DNA of 64,000 bases, taken from an uncultured Phycisphaerales bacterium. GTDB lineage: Bacteria; Planctomycetota; Phycisphaerae; Tepidisphaerales; Tepidisphaeraceae. The notes below the pieces were generated by a model. It worked only from the letters and a program-made list of their open reading frames with translations. It was not told where the DNA came from and did no database searches. The position numbers were made by a program, and so were the translations under genes. Of the stretch, positions 43,409 through 52,301 are shown piece by piece. Each line of letters begins with the position of its first letter. Position 1 is the stretch's first letter. Location of the stretch: NCBI GenBank assembly GCA_903871935.1, contig CAIQIQ010000145.1, forward strand, positions 18,518 to 82,517. Reading direction: 5' to 3'.

Positions 43409-44242
43409 ATGGATACAGCGACACAGACAATCCTGTCGGATGAACAACTTCATTGCTTTCGCGAGCAAGGCTACCTGATCGTGCGCCGGGTCTTTAGCGC
43501 AGTGCAGGTGGCCGAGATCCGCGACACGTTCGTGGAGATGGGAAGGAACGGACCCGTCGATGGGCTTTCCGAGGCACGCAGCACGGTCCGGGATTCTTCC
43601 GATCCGCTCGCGAAGTATCCGCGGATGATGCAGCCGCATCTGCATATGGACAAACCGGTTGGTCCGCTTGCACGCAGGTACATGCTCGATCCGGGTATTG
43701 GGCAGATGCTCGCTGAGCTGATGGGCGAGGAGCCGGTTGCCGTGCAGAGCATGTTCTACTTCAAGCCGCCGGGGGCACGCGGCCAGGATCTGCATCAGGA
43801 CAATTACTATCTCCGAGTGAGCCCTGGCACCTGCATGGCCGCATGGATCGCGATTGACGATGCCGACATGGGCAATGGTGGGATGGTCATTGTGCCTGGC
43901 ACACACGATATGGCCATCGCCTGTCCGGAGAGGGCCGACGCGTCGAAGTTCTTTACAACGGATCATGTCGACGTGCCACCGGGGAAGCAAGAAGTGCCCG
44001 TCATCCTGAAGGCTGGCGATATCCTGTTTTTCAACGGCAGCGTGATCCATGGGTCATATCCCAACGCAAGCAGAGACCGGTTTCGACGGGCACTGATCTG
44101 TCACTATGTGCCGGCGGGTACGAAAGAACTGTCGCAGTGGTATCGCTTCCCAACTCGCTTCAATGGCGAGAGTGTCGTGATCCCCAACGCGACTGGCGGA
44201 GGGCCTTGCGGCACCATAGCTGAGTCCCCTGCTCCGCACTAA
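43409..44242 (+). CDS. Phytanoyl-CoA dioxygenase (PhyH) family protein
   Basis: 277 residues. Fe(II)/2-oxoglutarate-dependent oxygenase with a jelly-roll fold. The metal triad is visible as HxD in DLHQDNYYL and the distal His in GSVIHGSYPN; a later Arg in SRDRFRRALICHY should bind 2-oxoglutarate. CMAAWIAIDDADMGNGGMVIVPGTH is typical of the family. Substrates of bacterial members range widely and cannot be predicted. AGGAAGGGAATC precedes the ATG. It stands as a single gene before mntP. Confidence 0.9.
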   Translation: MDTATQTILSDEQLHCFREQGYLIVRRVFSAVQVAEIRDTFVEMGRNGPVDGLSEARSTVRDSSDPLAKYPRMMQPHLHMDKPVGPLARRYMLDPGIGQMLAELMGEEPVAVQSMFYFKPPGARGQDLHQDNYYLRVSPGTCMAAWIAIDDADMGNGGMVIVPGTHDMAIACPERADASKFFTTDHVDVPPGKQEVPVILKAGDILFFNGSVIHGSYPNASRDRFRRALICHYVPAGTKELSQWYRFPTRFNGESVVIPNATGGGPCGTIAESPAPH

Positions 44243-44318
44243 ATCAGACTCGCTTCCCTGCAATTCAATCCACGGGTATTCTCCTGCGCGGTTTTTCACC
44301 GAAAGCGCAGGTTGCGGT

Positions 44319-44921
44319 TTGCCAGTAGAAGCAATGCTGATGGGACTGGGACTGGGTATGGACGCGATGAGCGTCTCGGCGGCCGTTGGCGTGAAGTGGA
44401 ACGGACCGCACCAGAAGTTCCGGCTGGGCTGGCACTTTGGACTCTTCCAGTTCCTGATGCCCTGTGCAGGCTTCGCGCTGGGGAAACCGCTGGCATCGAT
44501 CCTGAGCACGTATGGCAAGTACGCAGCCGCCGCCCTGGTCTTTGGCCTGGGGGCGAAGATGCTCTGGGAGGTGATTCGCTCGCATCCTGGATCGATTGCC
44601 GAAAAGGTCGATGATGCCGAAGAGCGAGCGCTGCATAAAATGGGACGTGATCCGACCAAGGGCCTATCGCTAGTTGCCATCTCCCTCGCGACCAGCCTTG
44701 ATGCGCTGGTCGTTGGATTCTCGCTGGGAATTCGGTCAGTATCGACATACACTTGGAGCCACCTGCTTTACGATGCAACCATCATTGGCCTGATTACGGG
44801 ACTGATGGCGCTGCTGGGCGTCAACCTGGGACAACGTGCGGGACAGGTTCTTGGCCGACCCGCCGAGATCGCGGCCGCATTGATCCTGATGGGACTGGCG
44901 GTTTCGTTCCTCCTGTTATGA
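44319..44921 (+). CDS. mntP: MntP-type Mn2+ efflux protein
   Basis: 200 residues, six membrane helices in two repeats. Each repeat carries the family's key Asp: GLGMDAMSVSAAVG in helix 1 and AISLATSLDALVVGFSLG in helix 4. In E. coli MntP these residues are needed for Mn2+ export. The TTG start at 44319 gives the usual 13 residues before MDA; an ATG at 44334 would leave eight. No yybP-ykoY riboswitch was seen in the short upstream gap. It may balance the MntH importer encoded nearby. Confidence 0.92.
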   Translation: MPVEAMLMGLGLGMDAMSVSAAVGVKWNGPHQKFRLGWHFGLFQFLMPCAGFALGKPLASILSTYGKYAAAALVFGLGAKMLWEVIRSHPGSIAEKVDDAEERALHKMGRDPTKGLSLVAISLATSLDALVVGFSLGIRSVSTYTWSHLLYDATIIGLITGLMALLGVNLGQRAGQVLGRPAEIAAALILMGLAVSFLLL

Positions 44922-44942
44922 ATCGCCCGCGCCGCGGCACGC

Positions 44943-46151
44943 CTACTCAATCGGGAACGGCAGCGTGTGCTGCGGCGAGCGGGCGAAGAATCGCCAACTC
45001 ACCATCAGGGACACAAGCTGCGCTGCGATAATGCATGCGACAATGGCGGGCCAGTCGCCCCGGCGCCAGGGGACCACCAGCGCGGTGGCGCCGGCCGAGC
45101 CGCCGAGGTAATAGCAGGAGACGTACAGACCTGAGGCGGCGGAGCGAGCGCCTTTGGCCGCCCTGCCGATGTGGCTGGAGGCGGCGGCCTGGCCGACAAA
45201 CACGCCGGTGGAGGCAATGGCCACTCCGACGATGATGGCGAGCAGGGCTGGCACGAACATCAGCAGGCAACCTGCGATGACCAGGGCAACCGAGGCGGCG
45301 GCGCCGGCGCGATGGCCGGTGCGGTCGATCACCTTCCCGGACAGCGGCGTGACGACGATGCCCAGTGCATAGACGAGGAACATCGCGCCCAAGGCTGAGG
45401 TGGAAAGCGAGAACGGCGGGCGGGCGAGGTAGAAGTTGATGTACGTGAACAGGCCAACGTGTGAGAACAGGACGATGAAGCCCGTGAAGCAGGTCGCCAT
45501 GAGCGGACCATTGCGCAGGTGGCTGGCCAGTGCGACCAAGCCGGTTCGCCAATCGGTCTGCGGCTTGAAGCGTGTCGAACGAGGCAGGAGCCGCCAGGCG
45601 GCAATGGCACCGATGAAGGTGAGGATGGCGAGGAGGGCAAATGACCAGCGCCAGGAAAGATGGTCGGCGGTGAAGGCGGCTCCGAGCCGGCCAGTCAGCC
45701 CGCCCAGGACGGTACCGGTCACATAGAGCGCTGTCACCGAACCGGCGGAGCGAGATGGCGATTCCTCACTGATGTACGCCAAGGTCACGGCGATGACGCC
45801 GGGGGTGCAGATGCCGGAGATGAATCTCCAGAAGATAATGGTGGATAGATTTTGCGAAAGGCCGCAGGCCAATGTGGAGAGTGAGAGGGCAAAGAGACAG
45901 GGGACAATGATGCGCTTGCGGCCGACCGCATCGGCGAGCATGCCGACAAACGGGGAGGTCAGCGCCACGGCGAGCGTGGCCGCCGAGACGATCAAGCTTA
46001 CCTGAGCCTCAGAGGCATCGAACACTCTACGGAACAAGACCAGCAGCGGCTGAGGGGCGTACAGTTGCAGGAAGACGCAGAAGCCGGCAATGGTAACGCC
46101 CGTGACCAGGCGCGCGTGATTCCTCGAATTCAATGAGACATCTACATCCAT
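44943..46151 (-). CDS. Major facilitator superfamily transporter
   Basis: 402 residues, 12 predicted helices. Loop 2-3 carries MLADAVGRKRIIV, the MFS motif A; a matching GKVIDRTGHRAG occurs between helices 8 and 9. ISGICTPGVIAVTLAYISEE resembles the YnfM/AraJ-like drug or sugar-efflux branch. A proton-driven exporter is likely; substrate unknown. The frame is open 44 codons upstream of the chosen ATG at 46151, but that part is not membrane-like. Convergent with mntP. Confidence 0.92.
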   Translation of the reverse strand: MDVDVSLNSRNHARLVTGVTIAGFCVFLQLYAPQPLLVLFRRVFDASEAQVSLIVSAATLAVALTSPFVGMLADAVGRKRIIVPCLFALSLSTLACGLSQNLSTIIFWRFISGICTPGVIAVTLAYISEESPSRSAGSVTALYVTGTVLGGLTGRLGAAFTADHLSWRWSFALLAILTFIGAIAAWRLLPRSTRFKPQTDWRTGLVALASHLRNGPLMATCFTGFIVLFSHVGLFTYINFYLARPPFSLSTSALGAMFLVYALGIVVTPLSGKVIDRTGHRAGAAASVALVIAGCLLMFVPALLAIIVGVAIASTGVFVGQAAASSHIGRAAKGARSAASGLYVSCYYLGGSAGATALVVPWRRGDWPAIVACIIAAQLVSLMVSWRFFARSPQHTLPFPIE

Positions 46152-46248
46152 AGCAGGCAAAGTCGCGCGATTGAAGCTACCTTTGAGCGAGAGCGAATTG
46201 GACCGTCCACAGCGCCGTGAGTCAATGCGAATGAGATGCCGCGCCAAC

Positions 46249-49200
46249 CTAGTCCTCCGCCAATTCGTAGAGGATCGTCGCATCTTCGGGCCGTGTCGTC
46301 AGGGCAAGTCTTCCTCCAGAGAAAGATACCTTGGCAGGCTTGATCCGTTTGCCGGCGGAATCCAGAGCATATGCCTTCAGACTGCCGCGCACTGGCACTG
46401 TAAGCTGCGTTGGAATGTGCTGGACGATTGTTGGGCCATGGCCCCATGTTGAGCCGACGCTGGTGCGATCGGCATTCCAGCCCATCTCCTGGTTCTCCGC
46501 CCGGCCGACGATGGTGATGAGAATCCGGGCAGACTGGTTCAGCGGCTTGCCGTCCGTTGCGACGGCGGTGACAGCGGCGAAGTTGTTGCCGAAGGCTTCT
46601 GTCTTGAGTTGGACATCGCCGGCGGATTGGGTGGTCGAGCCGATGTACCCGACGAAGGCAACGGCTGATGGCGCAGAGGCGATGTAGACGTTACCGGTGG
46701 GGTTGGTGGTAAGTCTCACCTGAGTGGGTGATGGTGTTCCGGTCTGGACGATATTGAACTTCTGACCGGCAGGGAGCGGATCGTTCGAGATGGCGAATCG
46801 CTGCGTGAAGATGCTGGTGGTGGCATGGGCAGCAGCACGCCAGGCATTGAATGCGAACTCACAGGACTGCCATGGCGCGGGAGGCAGTTGCAGGACCGAT
46901 TGCGCTGCGGCAGGAGCGATCAGGCGTTGCCGGAAAATCAGCGCCGCGGAAGGATAGAGGCACCACTTCGCGGGGTGGCTCGCCTGCTCGAAGTAGCCGT
47001 GGATCTGGTCATTATCCCGGCCGATGTAGTCGTCCATCGCAAAGGTGTAGATGGCATCCCAATCCTGCAAGGCGGCAAGTGTGGCGTAGGTGGGCAGCAT
47101 CTCGCAGGCATAGTCGCTGGGGGCCGGGTGATCGTATTCGGAGACAGTAAACGGTCGTCCAGCCACGCGACGGTAGGCGATGTGGGCCAGTTCCTGTGAC
47201 TCCAGCACAGCGACTTCGGGCGTGTTGTCGATGCGCCAGTTCACGGGATCCCAAGGTTCCTTGGGGAAGGCCGGATGTTGCCAATAGGCGTGAGCATCGG
47301 TGTAGTCCATGTCGTGCTCCCGGACCATGCCGGTGATGCCTCCATACTCAATCTGTGTGACTGCAAAGAGGCTTCGAGCCTTGAGTTCGCCCTTGACAAC
47401 CTGGCGCAGCTCGTCGGCGTAGGCTTTTTCCGTGTCAACAAGAAAGGCGATCCAGTCAGCACGCTGCGCCGGAGTCAGCGCCGTCGGGACGGAAAGGTTC
47501 TGTTTCTGCAGCGACTCGCCAGGCTGCAGGCCGGCGAGCTTTGCACCTGGCGCGAGTTGCAGGTTTTCAACCCAGACCTTGCCGGTCTGGTCGCCAAGGA
47601 CAAAACCAAGACGGGCATGCTCGGGCACAGTCGCGCTGGCGGTAAAGCAGAACGTATAGTCGCGCCATTCTGGGGTCACCTCAGCGGTAGCGTCGAGGCC
47701 CATACTGTGCCAGTCATCAATGTCTTTGTTCAAGACCACGGGCATCTTCCGCGCGAGGTCCGCTTTGGCTCGGAAAGTGACGGTGTAGGTATCCCCTTCT
47801 TTCAGTGTCAGGCCCCTGATGTGGTTCTGCAGGTGCCAATTGATGCCATCGACAGTCTGCACGTCGACCATGAAGTTCGCCGCGGAGCGCGGGCCGGCAG
47901 CAGCGCCGGGAGTAAACCCCATCCGGGCACCTTCATGGATCTCCGGAGCCCACGGCAAATCAGGGTTGAGGATGGAGTCGCCCGGCGGCGTGGTTCCTTT
48001 GAGCCAAGCGGCAGAGAGCTGGGCATCATTGCCATACTTCTGCTGGAGCCACTTGCTCCATAGCTGGCCCAATTCGCCTTTAAATGGCTCGGGCAACAGT
48101 TCCAGGCGTGTGCCGAGGGTCGATTCCCAGAGCGCGACGAGCGAGTTCTCGTTGTTAGCCTCGACGAGCATGATCACCGGATCCTCAAGGTATGTCAGAC
48201 CGGTATAGGCATTACGGTGAGAGAGCAGGTCGCGGGCATACTGCTTCTGCAGATCGATCATCCTGCGGTCGAACATGTCTACGCGCTTCTGGAACTCAAA
48301 CGGGATCTTTGTGACCGATTCGGGGAAGCCGTCGGCCGGCGTGAGCGTCTTGCAGACCTTCAGGTTCAAGTTGACGTAGATGCCGTTGGCTTTGAGTTGG
48401 GCGAGGAGGTAGTCGAGTTTACCCAGTTGTTCAGGGCTGATGTGATGACCGGGCTGGGCACCATCCCAGATGTTGCCATTGCCGCCCCACGTGTTGTCCA
48501 TGGCGTGCAGGCGGACGAGGTTCACGCCTGCGGTAGCAAGGCGACGGGCAATGAGGCGGGCATCTTCCTTTTCGGGAAAGGCCTGGGCACCGGCAAGGTT
48601 CGTACCGAAGAAGCGGACGCGCTTGCCGGTGCGGTCGCTGGCGAAATGGCCGTCGCGGACAACGATCCGGTCGTCAGCGGGACCGGCATTCATGAAAGAG
48701 ACGTCAATGGCGGTGCCGGCGCTGGTGTCATTCCACTGCATCGGGAACTCGCTGAAACCGGCCGGGACAGGCGCCTTGGGTAATGCCGGTCCTTCCAGCG
48801 CCACATCGGCCAGGTAGAGCGTGCCGGGGATCTTGCCGAGGTAGAACTGCGGACCACGGGATGAACCGGGCACAACTTTTGTGGCAATGAACTCGAAACG
48901 GAAGTCCTTGTACTGGGTCGTTGTGGGAACATCGAAGGTCGGGCTGACGTTGTGCCAGTCGGGGACGTCGGTGCCAACCGAACAGGTGTAGGCGCGCGGC
49001 GCATCGGATTTGGCGCGGAACCTCAACGTGTATTTCACACTTTCCTGCAGAGCGAGGCGATTCTGGAAGAGCTGAACATGCCAGCCCTCGGTGCTGGTCT
49101 TGCTGACAGTAATGCTGATCGCCGCCTCCGGCTCCTGCCTCATCGTCGCGACGGCCGAGCCGCTTACGCCCAGCGCCCAACTGCCCGGTCGCGATGGCTT

Positions 49201-49293
49201 GTGCAGGTAGTTCTGGACGGCACTGTCGGCGGCCAATGAGAAGCCACAGAAAAGACAGGCCACGCCAAGAGCAGTGAGAGTGATGCGGAACAT
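46249..49293 (-). CDS. Secreted glycoside hydrolase with two carbohydrate-binding modules
   Basis: 1,014 residues. Signal peptide ends near LAADSA. Residues about 25-170 are a CBM4/9-like module (YTLRFRAKSDAPRAYTCSV). The catalytic part from about 215 has GKRVRFFGTNLAGAQAFP and VNLVRLHAMDN, then acid/base candidate Glu382 in VEANNENS; the nucleophile candidate is in FTVSEYDHP. This fits clan GH-A (GH5/GH42-like). A second module like the first lies at about 472-585 (YTVTFRAKADLARKMPV), inside the barrel between the two acids. A C-terminal beta domain follows. GGAGGA precedes the ATG at 49293. Substrate not predictable. Confidence 0.9.
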   Translation of the reverse strand: MFRITLTALGVACLFCGFSLAADSAVQNYLHKPSRPGSWALGVSGSAVATMRQEPEAAISITVSKTSTEGWHVQLFQNRLALQESVKYTLRFRAKSDAPRAYTCSVGTDVPDWHNVSPTFDVPTTTQYKDFRFEFIATKVVPGSSRGPQFYLGKIPGTLYLADVALEGPALPKAPVPAGFSEFPMQWNDTSAGTAIDVSFMNAGPADDRIVVRDGHFASDRTGKRVRFFGTNLAGAQAFPEKEDARLIARRLATAGVNLVRLHAMDNTWGGNGNIWDGAQPGHHISPEQLGKLDYLLAQLKANGIYVNLNLKVCKTLTPADGFPESVTKIPFEFQKRVDMFDRRMIDLQKQYARDLLSHRNAYTGLTYLEDPVIMLVEANNENSLVALWESTLGTRLELLPEPFKGELGQLWSKWLQQKYGNDAQLSAAWLKGTTPPGDSILNPDLPWAPEIHEGARMGFTPGAAAGPRSAANFMVDVQTVDGINWHLQNHIRGLTLKEGDTYTVTFRAKADLARKMPVVLNKDIDDWHSMGLDATAEVTPEWRDYTFCFTASATVPEHARLGFVLGDQTGKVWVENLQLAPGAKLAGLQPGESLQKQNLSVPTALTPAQRADWIAFLVDTEKAYADELRQVVKGELKARSLFAVTQIEYGGITGMVREHDMDYTDAHAYWQHPAFPKEPWDPVNWRIDNTPEVAVLESQELAHIAYRRVAGRPFTVSEYDHPAPSDYACEMLPTYATLAALQDWDAIYTFAMDDYIGRDNDQIHGYFEQASHPAKWCLYPSAALIFRQRLIAPAAAQSVLQLPPAPWQSCEFAFNAWRAAAHATTSIFTQRFAISNDPLPAGQKFNIVQTGTPSPTQVRLTTNPTGNVYIASAPSAVAFVGYIGSTTQSAGDVQLKTEAFGNNFAAVTAVATDGKPLNQSARILITIVGRAENQEMGWNADRTSVGSTWGHGPTIVQHIPTQLTVPVRGSLKAYALDSAGKRIKPAKVSFSGGRLALTTRPEDATILYELAED

Positions 49294-49363
49294 GCGTCCT
49301 CCGATGATATGGAGAACAGTGTACCGTCTCAGGAGGTTCAGAGGTATTGGGTCCTGGAGGTAA

Positions 49364-50011
49364 CTATGCGGCCTCCTGTTTCTGCAGGAACTGATCGAGT
49401 TGGGCGAGGCGGTCGGCCATCTCCTGATGGACGTAGGGGTCGGAGTTGGTATCGGCAAGCAGACGTTCTTCTTCGGCGGCCATGGCATTGACCACAGCGA
49501 TGGGGTTGGTGGGGCCGATCTCCTGGTTGAGCGCTTTACGGCCGGCGCTGCCGTTGATCAGGGCCAGAGCGACGCGGATGGCATCGGGGGAATCGGGCGT
49601 TTTCATCGCGGCATTGACGATCTTGAAACTTTTGCGCAGCGAACGGCGGTAGGACAAGGCAGATTGGTTCAGCAGTTGTTGCTGGCGGAAGTTCAGGGCC
49701 GCGATGAAGGCGGGATGGTGGTTCTTCCAGCGGTAGAGGGTCTTGCGATCGATACCGACGCGGGCACAAATGGAGGTATCGGAATGGCCGCAGATCAGCA
49801 GGTCGATGGCCTGTGTCTGTTTGGGGGAGAGGGAAGCCAAGTGGGGATGGCGGGTGGTGACATTGTCGCTGGCATGGCAGTTGTAGGGGCCGGCGGCGGC
49901 TTGCGGAGAAAAAGTGGGGCACTTTGGGGCATTTTGGGGCATCGGCGGGATGGCCGGTGCGGCCGACGAGACGGCGGCGGCGAGACGAGAAGACGTATTG
50001 GGCGCGTGCAT
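49364..50011 (-). CDS. Helix-turn-helix protein (phage-terminase-small-subunit-like HTH)
   Basis: 215 residues. After a disordered Ala/Pro-rich N-terminus with KCPTFSPQ, residues about 60-100 form a homeodomain-like HTH (LSPKQTQAIDLLICGHSD, then ARVGIDRKTLYRWKNHHP), like the phBC6A51-type HTH near phage terminase small subunits. No phage gene is nearby. The C-terminus is Glu/Gln-rich. GGGAGGAG lies just before the ATG, and a near-perfect sigma70 promoter is 55-90 bp upstream. Probably a DNA-binding regulator; target unknown. Confidence 0.8.
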   Translation of the reverse strand: MHAPNTSSRLAAAVSSAAPAIPPMPQNAPKCPTFSPQAAAGPYNCHASDNVTTRHPHLASLSPKQTQAIDLLICGHSDTSICARVGIDRKTLYRWKNHHPAFIAALNFRQQQLLNQSALSYRRSLRKSFKIVNAAMKTPDSPDAIRVALALINGSAGRKALNQEIGPTNPIAVVNAMAAEEERLLADTNSDPYVHQEMADRLAQLDQFLQKQEAA

Positions 50012-50071
50012 AGCTCCTCCCTATCAAGAGCATAAAGGTTAACGTTTCGTTTTCCCGATTAGAACCCGTAC

Positions 50072-50099
50072 ATTATAGATGGGTATGGTACCTTGTCAA
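50072..50099 (-). promoter_or_regulatory. Consensus sigma70-type promoter of the HTH gene
   Basis: On the minus strand TTGACA (complement of 50094-50099) and TATAAT (complement of 50072-50077) are both exact, separated by 16 bp. Transcription should start near 50065, leaving a leader of about 54 bases before the HTH ATG at 50011. Confidence 0.82.
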
Positions 50100-50236
50100 G
50101 AGACATGTTAGGGTCTTAGACGGATTGCTGGAAGTGGCAGAGATGAAAGGAGTTAGGGAAAACGGCAAAAGAAGAGCGGGCTGGCTTCTTCGGAATCCAT
50201 AAGATGGTTGAAAGACATTCTAGGGGAAAGCAGAAA

Positions 50237-50253
50237 GGCGGCGAGACGCCGCC
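50237..50253 (-). terminator. Hairpin downstream of the hydroxyacid dehydrogenase gene
   Basis: GGCGGCG (50237-50243) and CGCCGCC (50247-50253) pair around AGA, starting about 22 bases beyond the dehydrogenase stop. No T-run follows, so factor-dependent or weak termination is possible. Confidence 0.5.
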
Positions 50254-50274
50254 GTGATCCCGGGGAGATCTGCT

Positions 50275-51246
50275 TTACCAGAGTTCAGGGTTCACCGGGC
50301 AAGCCGGGCGGCGGCCTTGGAGCATGGAGATGAGGTGCTCAGCGGACATTAGGGCCATCTTGGTGCGGGTTTCGACGGTGGCGGAGCCGATGTGGGGGAG
50401 GAGGACGACGTTGAGGAGGTCGCGCAGGCCGGTGGTGAGTTCGGGCTCGTATTCGTAGACGTCCAGGCCGGCGGCGAAGATGCGCTTCTCGCGCAGGGAT
50501 TCCACGAGGGCGGCTTCGTCAATGACGGGGCCGCGGGAGGTGTTGATGAGGATCGCGGTGGGTTTGAGCATGGCGAGTTGTGATGCGCCAATCAGATGGC
50601 GGGTTCGCGCGGTGAGCGGAGTGTGAATGGAGATGATATCGGCGGTGCGGAGGAGAGTTGGCAGGTCAGTGAAGCGAGCGCCGGTGGAACGCTCAAAGTC
50701 GCGGCGGACGGTCCGGCTGTGGTAGAGGATGCGCATGTTGAACCCCCTGCTCATCTCGGCGACGCGCTGGCCGATCCGGCCAGCCCCGATGATGCCCAGA
50801 GTTTTGCCGGTGATGCCCATGCCGAGGTATTGGGGCGGGCCCCAGCCAGGCCATTGGGCAGTGCGTACGGCGATCTCGCCTTCAATCACGCCGCGGGCGG
50901 CGGCGAAGATCAGTGCCCAGGTGGTCTCGGCGGTGGCATCGGTCAGGACACCGGGGGTGTTGGCAACGCCGATCCTCCGCCGGGTGCATTCGGGGATGTC
51001 TATATTGTTGGTCCCAACGCCAAAGTTGCTGATGGCGCGGATCGTCGGACAGGCGTCGAGCAGTTGGGCGTTGACGGGGTCGGTGACCATGGTCAAGAGG
51101 CCATCGCGGCCGCGCGACATGGCGAGAAGTTCGTCGGAGGAGAGGACGCGGTCGTGGGGGGAGACGTCGACGGTGGTGCAGGTTTGCTTGAGGAGAGTGA
51201 TGCCGGGTTCGGGGATGGCTCGGGTTACCAGTACATTCATGTTCAT
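50275..51246 (-). CDS. D-2-hydroxyacid dehydrogenase (glyoxylate/hydroxypyruvate reductase-like)
   Basis: 323 residues, normal length. The NAD(P)-binding motif is GIIGAGRIGQRVAEM. Catalytic residues are Arg in INTSRGPVIDEAALV, Glu in DVYEYEPEL and His in LPHIGSAT. NFGVGTNNIDI and NTPGVLTDATAE are typical of the glyoxylate/hydroxypyruvate reductase branch, so reduction of glyoxylate or hydroxypyruvate is likely. Cytoplasmic. It lies beside a structured repeat at 51274-51371 that may overlap its leader. Confidence 0.92.
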   Translation of the reverse strand: MNMNVLVTRAIPEPGITLLKQTCTTVDVSPHDRVLSSDELLAMSRGRDGLLTMVTDPVNAQLLDACPTIRAISNFGVGTNNIDIPECTRRRIGVANTPGVLTDATAETTWALIFAAARGVIEGEIAVRTAQWPGWGPPQYLGMGITGKTLGIIGAGRIGQRVAEMSRGFNMRILYHSRTVRRDFERSTGARFTDLPTLLRTADIISIHTPLTARTRHLIGASQLAMLKPTAILINTSRGPVIDEAALVESLREKRIFAAGLDVYEYEPELTTGLRDLLNVVLLPHIGSATVETRTKMALMSAEHLISMLQGRRPACPVNPELW

Positions 51247-51273
51247 AAGGCTCGCTATGACTCAGATCTATGT

Positions 51274-51371
51274 CGCCCTTTCAGGGCTTCTGCTTCTCGC
51301 CACAACAATCCCCAGGGCGACGCGGAATACCGCTTGCCCTGGGCTATGCACTGACCGCCCTTTCAGGGCTT
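51274..51371. repeat. Structured repeat with paired CGCCCTTTCAGGGCTT boxes
   Basis: CGCCCTTTCAGGGCTT occurs at 51274-51289 and 51356-51371; each contains a small inverted repeat GCCCT-TTC-AGGGC (or shorter). Between them a hairpin forms from CCCAGGGC (51311-51318) and GCCCTGGG (51336-51343), with an inner GCGG/CCGC stem around AATA. From memory, similar elements are frequent between genes of planctomycetes. It lies between the hydroxyacid dehydrogenase start and the rpe stop. Confidence 0.8.
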
Positions 51372-51434
51372 AGGATACGCGAGTCCGAGAGCGATGTGTA
51401 TCGCCGGTTTAGGCTTCCGGCCGAGACGGCCGGG

Positions 51435-52205
51435 CTACTTGTCTTTGATTTCGGCTTCGGGTTGGCGCCAGCGGACTTTGGCGAGTTGGGCTCGCAGGTC
51501 GGCGATGGCGAGGGCACGGTCGATCTTGCCGAAGATCGCGTTGCCGGCAACGAACCAGTCAGCGCCGGCCTCATAGGCTCGGACAATCGTGTGGGCGTCG
51601 ATGCCGCCGTCGATTTCCAGTCGCTGGTTCGGCCGCATGCGCTTCTTGATCGCACTGACTTTCGCCAGCACTTCGGGCATGAAGGATTGCCCGCCGAAGC
51701 CGGGATGCACGCTCATCACCAGGACCATGTCCACCTCATCGAGGGCGGGATAGACCATCTCGGCCGGCGTCTCGGGGTTCAGCGTGATGCCGACATGCAC
51801 GCCGAGCTTGCGGATTTCGCGGGCAGCGGCGGCGGAATCGCCGACTGCTTCCACGTGAAAGTTGATGAGCTGCACGCCACACTCTTTGGCGAAGACCGGG
51901 GCGTATTTCAACGGATCGCTGATCATCAGGTGGGCATCGAGATAGGCCTTGGTTGCCATGCGAATCGACTTGATGACCGGCGGGCCGATGGTGATGTTGG
52001 GGACAAAATGGCCGTCCATGATGTCCAGGTGAATGAGATCGCCGCCGGCGCCCATCACCTCGTTGATCTCGGAGGAGAGGATGCCGAAATTGGCCGACAG
52101 GATCGATGGCAGGATCAGGGGCGCGGGTTGATGGAATGGGTCGTTAAGCAAAGCACACTCGCTTTCGGTTTGCGTGCATTGTAGAGATCGCGGTCGCCAT
52201 GTCAT
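51435..52205 (-). CDS. rpe: Ribulose-phosphate 3-epimerase
   Basis: A TIM-barrel enzyme interconverting D-ribulose 5-phosphate and D-xylulose 5-phosphate. Motifs: LPSILSANF with the catalytic Ser/Asn region, HLDIMDGHFVPNITIGP with catalytic Asp and metal ligand His, LMISDP, MSVHPGFGGQSF, LEIDGGID with the second Asp, and FVAGNAIFG for phosphate binding. The ATG at 52205 gives 256 residues with about 30 non-conserved ones at the front; a TTG at 52151 would give 238, closer to the family's usual length. Confidence 0.95.
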   Translation of the reverse strand: MTWRPRSLQCTQTESECALLNDPFHQPAPLILPSILSANFGILSSEINEVMGAGGDLIHLDIMDGHFVPNITIGPPVIKSIRMATKAYLDAHLMISDPLKYAPVFAKECGVQLINFHVEAVGDSAAAAREIRKLGVHVGITLNPETPAEMVYPALDEVDMVLVMSVHPGFGGQSFMPEVLAKVSAIKKRMRPNQRLEIDGGIDAHTIVRAYEAGADWFVAGNAIFGKIDRALAIADLRAQLAKVRWRQPEAEIKDK

Positions 52206-52301
52206 TGGGTTTATGATTCAAGGAGTTAGTGTTACCATGCCGCTTCCACTGGGTGCGTCTGCCCAGGACACTCTAAGTATACACTGCAGGAGTTTTGCAT
52301 C

